Made by a program: the position numbers and the translations under genes
Notes under the pieces: generated by a model
Database searches by the model: none
Seen by the model: the letters and a program-made list of their open reading frames with translations, nothing else
What the model was told of the DNA's origin: nothing
In this document: positions 4,919-6,600 of the stretch, piece by piece
Position numbering within the stretch: position 1 is the first letter of the stretch
Layout: every line of letters starts with the position of its first letter
DNA from: Chloroflexota bacterium
GTDB taxonomy: Bacteria; Chloroflexota; Limnocylindria; Limnocylindrales; CSP1-4
Direction of reading: 5' to 3'
DNA length: 6,600 bases
NCBI GenBank assembly: GCA_025355255.1
Contig: JANYAA010000203.1
Span: 1-6,600 of the forward strand

Positions 4919-6600
4919 TTAGCTCCGCCGATTCCGCCGGCGGGCCCGCGCCGGGGTCGGGACAGAGAGCCCAACCAGGAGCATGAGGCCCGCAATAGCC
5001 ACCAGGAGGAGGAACACGCTGTTCCCGGACTGCTGGGTGGGGGTCACGGCGTCCGTGGGCGGCAGCGTGATCCGCGGGGTGGCCGTCTCGGAGAGAACGG
5101 AGCTGACTGGGGTGGGGGTGGGGGTGGGGGTCGGCGCTGGGCCAATCGTCACGGTCTTGGTGTCCGTGGCGGTCACGGTGGTATCACCGTCGTGGCCGGT
5201 TGCCGTTGCGATGTTGGTCGTGTCGACCGAGATGGACGTCGTGCACTGGAAGGTCCACGTCTCCGTCAGGTCGAGCAGCTGGTTGGTGTTGGCGTCTCCG
5301 CCGACGAAGCCGACGGGGCTGCACTTGTTGTCGGTCAGGGTCACGTTGGACAGCGGCACGTTGCCGGTGTTGGTCACCGCGTAGGTGTACGTCACCGGAC
5401 CGCCCGGGAACGGCAGGAAGGCCGTGCTCGCGGTCTTGACGACGTGGATGCCTGGCACATGCGTCAGGGTCACGTTGAGGGTTGCCGGTGCGTGAACGCA
5501 GATCGGCTGGCCCTCGACGACCTGCTCGCAGGCGTATGCGGTGTTGGTGCGCCGTGTGCCGACGTCCGTCGTGTTGTTCGGCGACGCGGTGCCGGTCACG
5601 GTGACGGTCACCGAGGCCCCGGCCGCGAGGCTGCCGAGATCGATGCCGGAGCCGGTCAGGTGGGTCGAATCGCAGGTGCCGTCGGTCGGCGAGCAGACCA
5701 CGCCCGTGATGGCGTAGAAGGCCGGGAAGTCGTTGTCGGTGACCAGGACGTTCCCGGTTGTGTTGCCATTCCCGGCGTTGGTGATCACGAGGGTGTAGGT
5801 GACCGTGGTGGACGTGCCGCCGGGGATCGTGGACGGATCGACCGCCTTCGTGATGTGGAGGTCAGTCCCGGTGGTGACGGTGTTGTTGGTGGAGCAGTCG
5901 GGACCGGTCTCCCCGGCAGACGAGCAGTCCACGCTGTTGGCCTCGATGGCCGTGTTCGGAAGGTCGGTGGTGCCGGCCGTCCACCCGGTCGTGGCGAGGG
6001 TCACGGAGAAGGTGAGGGTGGCGGTCCCGCCGAGGGCGGCGATCGAGACCCCGCTCCAAGTCAGGTTCGGGCTCGTGAAGCTCGTGGACCCAGACGAAGC
6101 CGCGGCGTCGCCGTTCCATGAAGCGTGGGCCAGGATGCTCGACAGGTTGTCGGTGACAGCCTCACCGGCGGCGTTCGCGTCACCGGTGTTGGTGATGGTG
6201 AGCTGGTACGTGAGCGTGTCGCCCGGGTTAGCCGAGCCGGTGTGACCGTAGGTGCCGTCGCCGACCTTCACCATCTTGACGAGGTTGAGGATCGGGGCAG
6301 CATGGACGATCGTGGTGGTCGAGCATGCGGGGTTGGGCTGGTCGTTGACGGGCGGACACACCACTGAGTTGTCTAGGGCGGTGGACCCGCTCGGGAAGAC
6401 CGCGTTGAGCTTGACGTGGAAGGTCAGCGTGGCCGAGGCGCCGGCATTGATGTTGACGCCGGCCCAGGTGATCGTCCGGGTGCCCGCGTTGTACGAGCAG
6501 GTGACGTTGCAGGTCGTGATGTCGAAGGCCGCGCTGTTGGCGACGAGGTTCGCGGACAGGACGTCCGTGATCGTCTGGCCGGTCGCGTTGGCGTTGCCGG
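4919..6600 (-). CDS. Large DUF11-type repeat surface protein, C-terminal 559 residues (5' end outside window)
   Basis: Extracellular repeat protein. The frame is open from the stop (TAA, 4919-4921) to the right edge, so the N-terminus is missing. A GTG at 6362-6364 is internal, because repeat homology continues upstream of it. Residues are numbered from the first complete codon (6596-6598). A DUF11-like unit runs to about 100, and three more lie at about 103-243 (ILNLVKMVK...LTYQLTITNTGDAN...VTDNLS), 244-378 (LHITKAVDPS...VTYTLVITNAGNGN...VTDNDF) and 382-486 (IHVVKTAST...VTYTYAVTNTGNVPLSNVTLTDN). Each unit shows the family's K-x-x opening, YxxxxTNxG and VTDN motifs, typical of beta-sandwich adhesin or stalk modules. 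All 12 cysteines are arranged as six sequential pairs. A Pro/Thr linker (487-527) contains LPPTD at 512-516, followed by a membrane helix (about 528-545) and an Arg-rich tail. The likely role is a surface stalk or adhesin; the ligand is unknown. A strong terminator follows at 4807-4842. Confidence 0.88.
   Translation of the reverse strand, partial: GNANATGQTITDVLSANLVANSAAFDITTCNVTCSYNAGTRTITWAGVNINAGASATLTFHVKLNAVFPSGSTALDNSVVCPPVNDQPNPACSTTTIVHAAPILNLVKMVKVGDGTYGHTGSANPGDTLTYQLTITNTGDANAAGEAVTDNLSSILAHASWNGDAAASSGSTSFTSPNLTWSGVSIAALGGTATLTFSVTLATTGWTAGTTDLPNTAIEANSVDCSSAGETGPDCSTNNTVTTGTDLHITKAVDPSTIPGGTSTTVTYTLVITNAGNGNTTGNVLVTDNDFPAFYAITGVVCSPTDGTCDSTHLTGSGIDLGSLAAGASVTVTVTGTASPNNTTDVGTRRTNTAYACEQVVEGQPICVHAPATLNVTLTHVPGIHVVKTASTAFLPFPGGPVTYTYAVTNTGNVPLSNVTLTDNKCSPVGFVGGDANTNQLLDLTETWTFQCTTSISVDTTNIATATGHDGDTTVTATDTKTVTIGPAPTPTPTPTPVSSVLSETATPRITLPPTDAVTPTQQSGNSVFLLLVAIAGLMLLVGLSVPTPARARRRNRRS

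Noticed and set aside
5051..5065. Canonical LPXTG sortase signal
   Set aside because: The motif reads LPPTD; the glycine needed by classical sortase A is absent, so only a sorting-like or variant signal is proposed.
4829..6121. A 430-codon + strand open frame opposite the DUF11 gene
   Set aside because: Its product is a low-complexity Gly/Arg/Val/Asp mix with no domain, and it is explained by GC-rich codon bias of the opposite gene. The - strand frame has clear repeat homology, a membrane anchor and a terminator.
6362..6364. GTG as the start of the DUF11 protein
   Set aside because: All 78 complete codons from there to the window edge are open and encode another repeat unit (TWAGVNI...ATLTFHVKL), so the real start lies further right.
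1..6600. CRISPR arrays, tRNA, rRNA, insertion sequences or phage genes
   Set aside because: None seen: no regularly spaced repeats apart from the stalk-coding repeat, no tRNA-like cloverleaf noticed, and no transposase or integrase motifs in any frame.

Overview
The window is GC-rich throughout. It is tightly packed, uses GTG as well as ATG starts, and ends its transcripts with GC-rich hairpins. It looks like a high-GC bacterium, probably monoderm: Chloroflexota is my first guess (proline/threonine-stalked, membrane-anchored surface proteins with DUF11-type repeats) and Actinomycetota the alternative. This taxonomic call is inference; no rRNA or marker gene is present.

Left half (1-3643, + strand): a four-gene collinear cluster with gaps of 29, 3 and 2 bases, almost certainly one operon. 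It begins inside tdh (zinc L-threonine 3-dehydrogenase, N-terminal ~100 residues off the left edge), followed by kbl (glycine C-acetyltransferase). Together they turn threonine into glycine and acetyl-CoA through 2-amino-3-ketobutyrate. Next come a HisJ-like PHP-domain phosphoesterase and an RNase Z-like metallo-beta-lactamase-fold hydrolase. Both have complete metal-ligand sets, but their substrates cannot be read from sequence. They appear to be accessory passengers on a threonine-catabolic operon.

Convergent junction (3644-3780): no gene. It holds a long hairpin whose two A:C mismatches on the + strand become G:U pairs on the - strand, so it best fits as the terminator of the - strand gene, possibly serving both directions.

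Right half (3781-6600, - strand): two separate surface-protein genes. The downstream one (3781-4467) encodes a 228-residue secreted protein with a small Cys/His-containing domain, a Pro/Thr stalk, a C-terminal membrane helix and an Arg tail. The upstream one (4919 to beyond 6600) encodes a large protein with at least four DUF11-like beta-sandwich repeats and the same C-terminal layout. Both carry a PPTD motif 13-15 residues before the membrane helix, in the position where LPXTG-type sorting motifs sit. The 451-base gap between them holds a strong terminator for the upstream gene, several further hairpins with a possible pseudoknot arrangement, and a probable promoter and leader for the 228-residue protein.

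I see no CRISPR array, tRNA, rRNA, transposase or phage gene. The most interesting material is the right-hand surface-protein pair with its shared non-canonical C-terminal signal and the uncharacterised CHATN...GDIIP domain.
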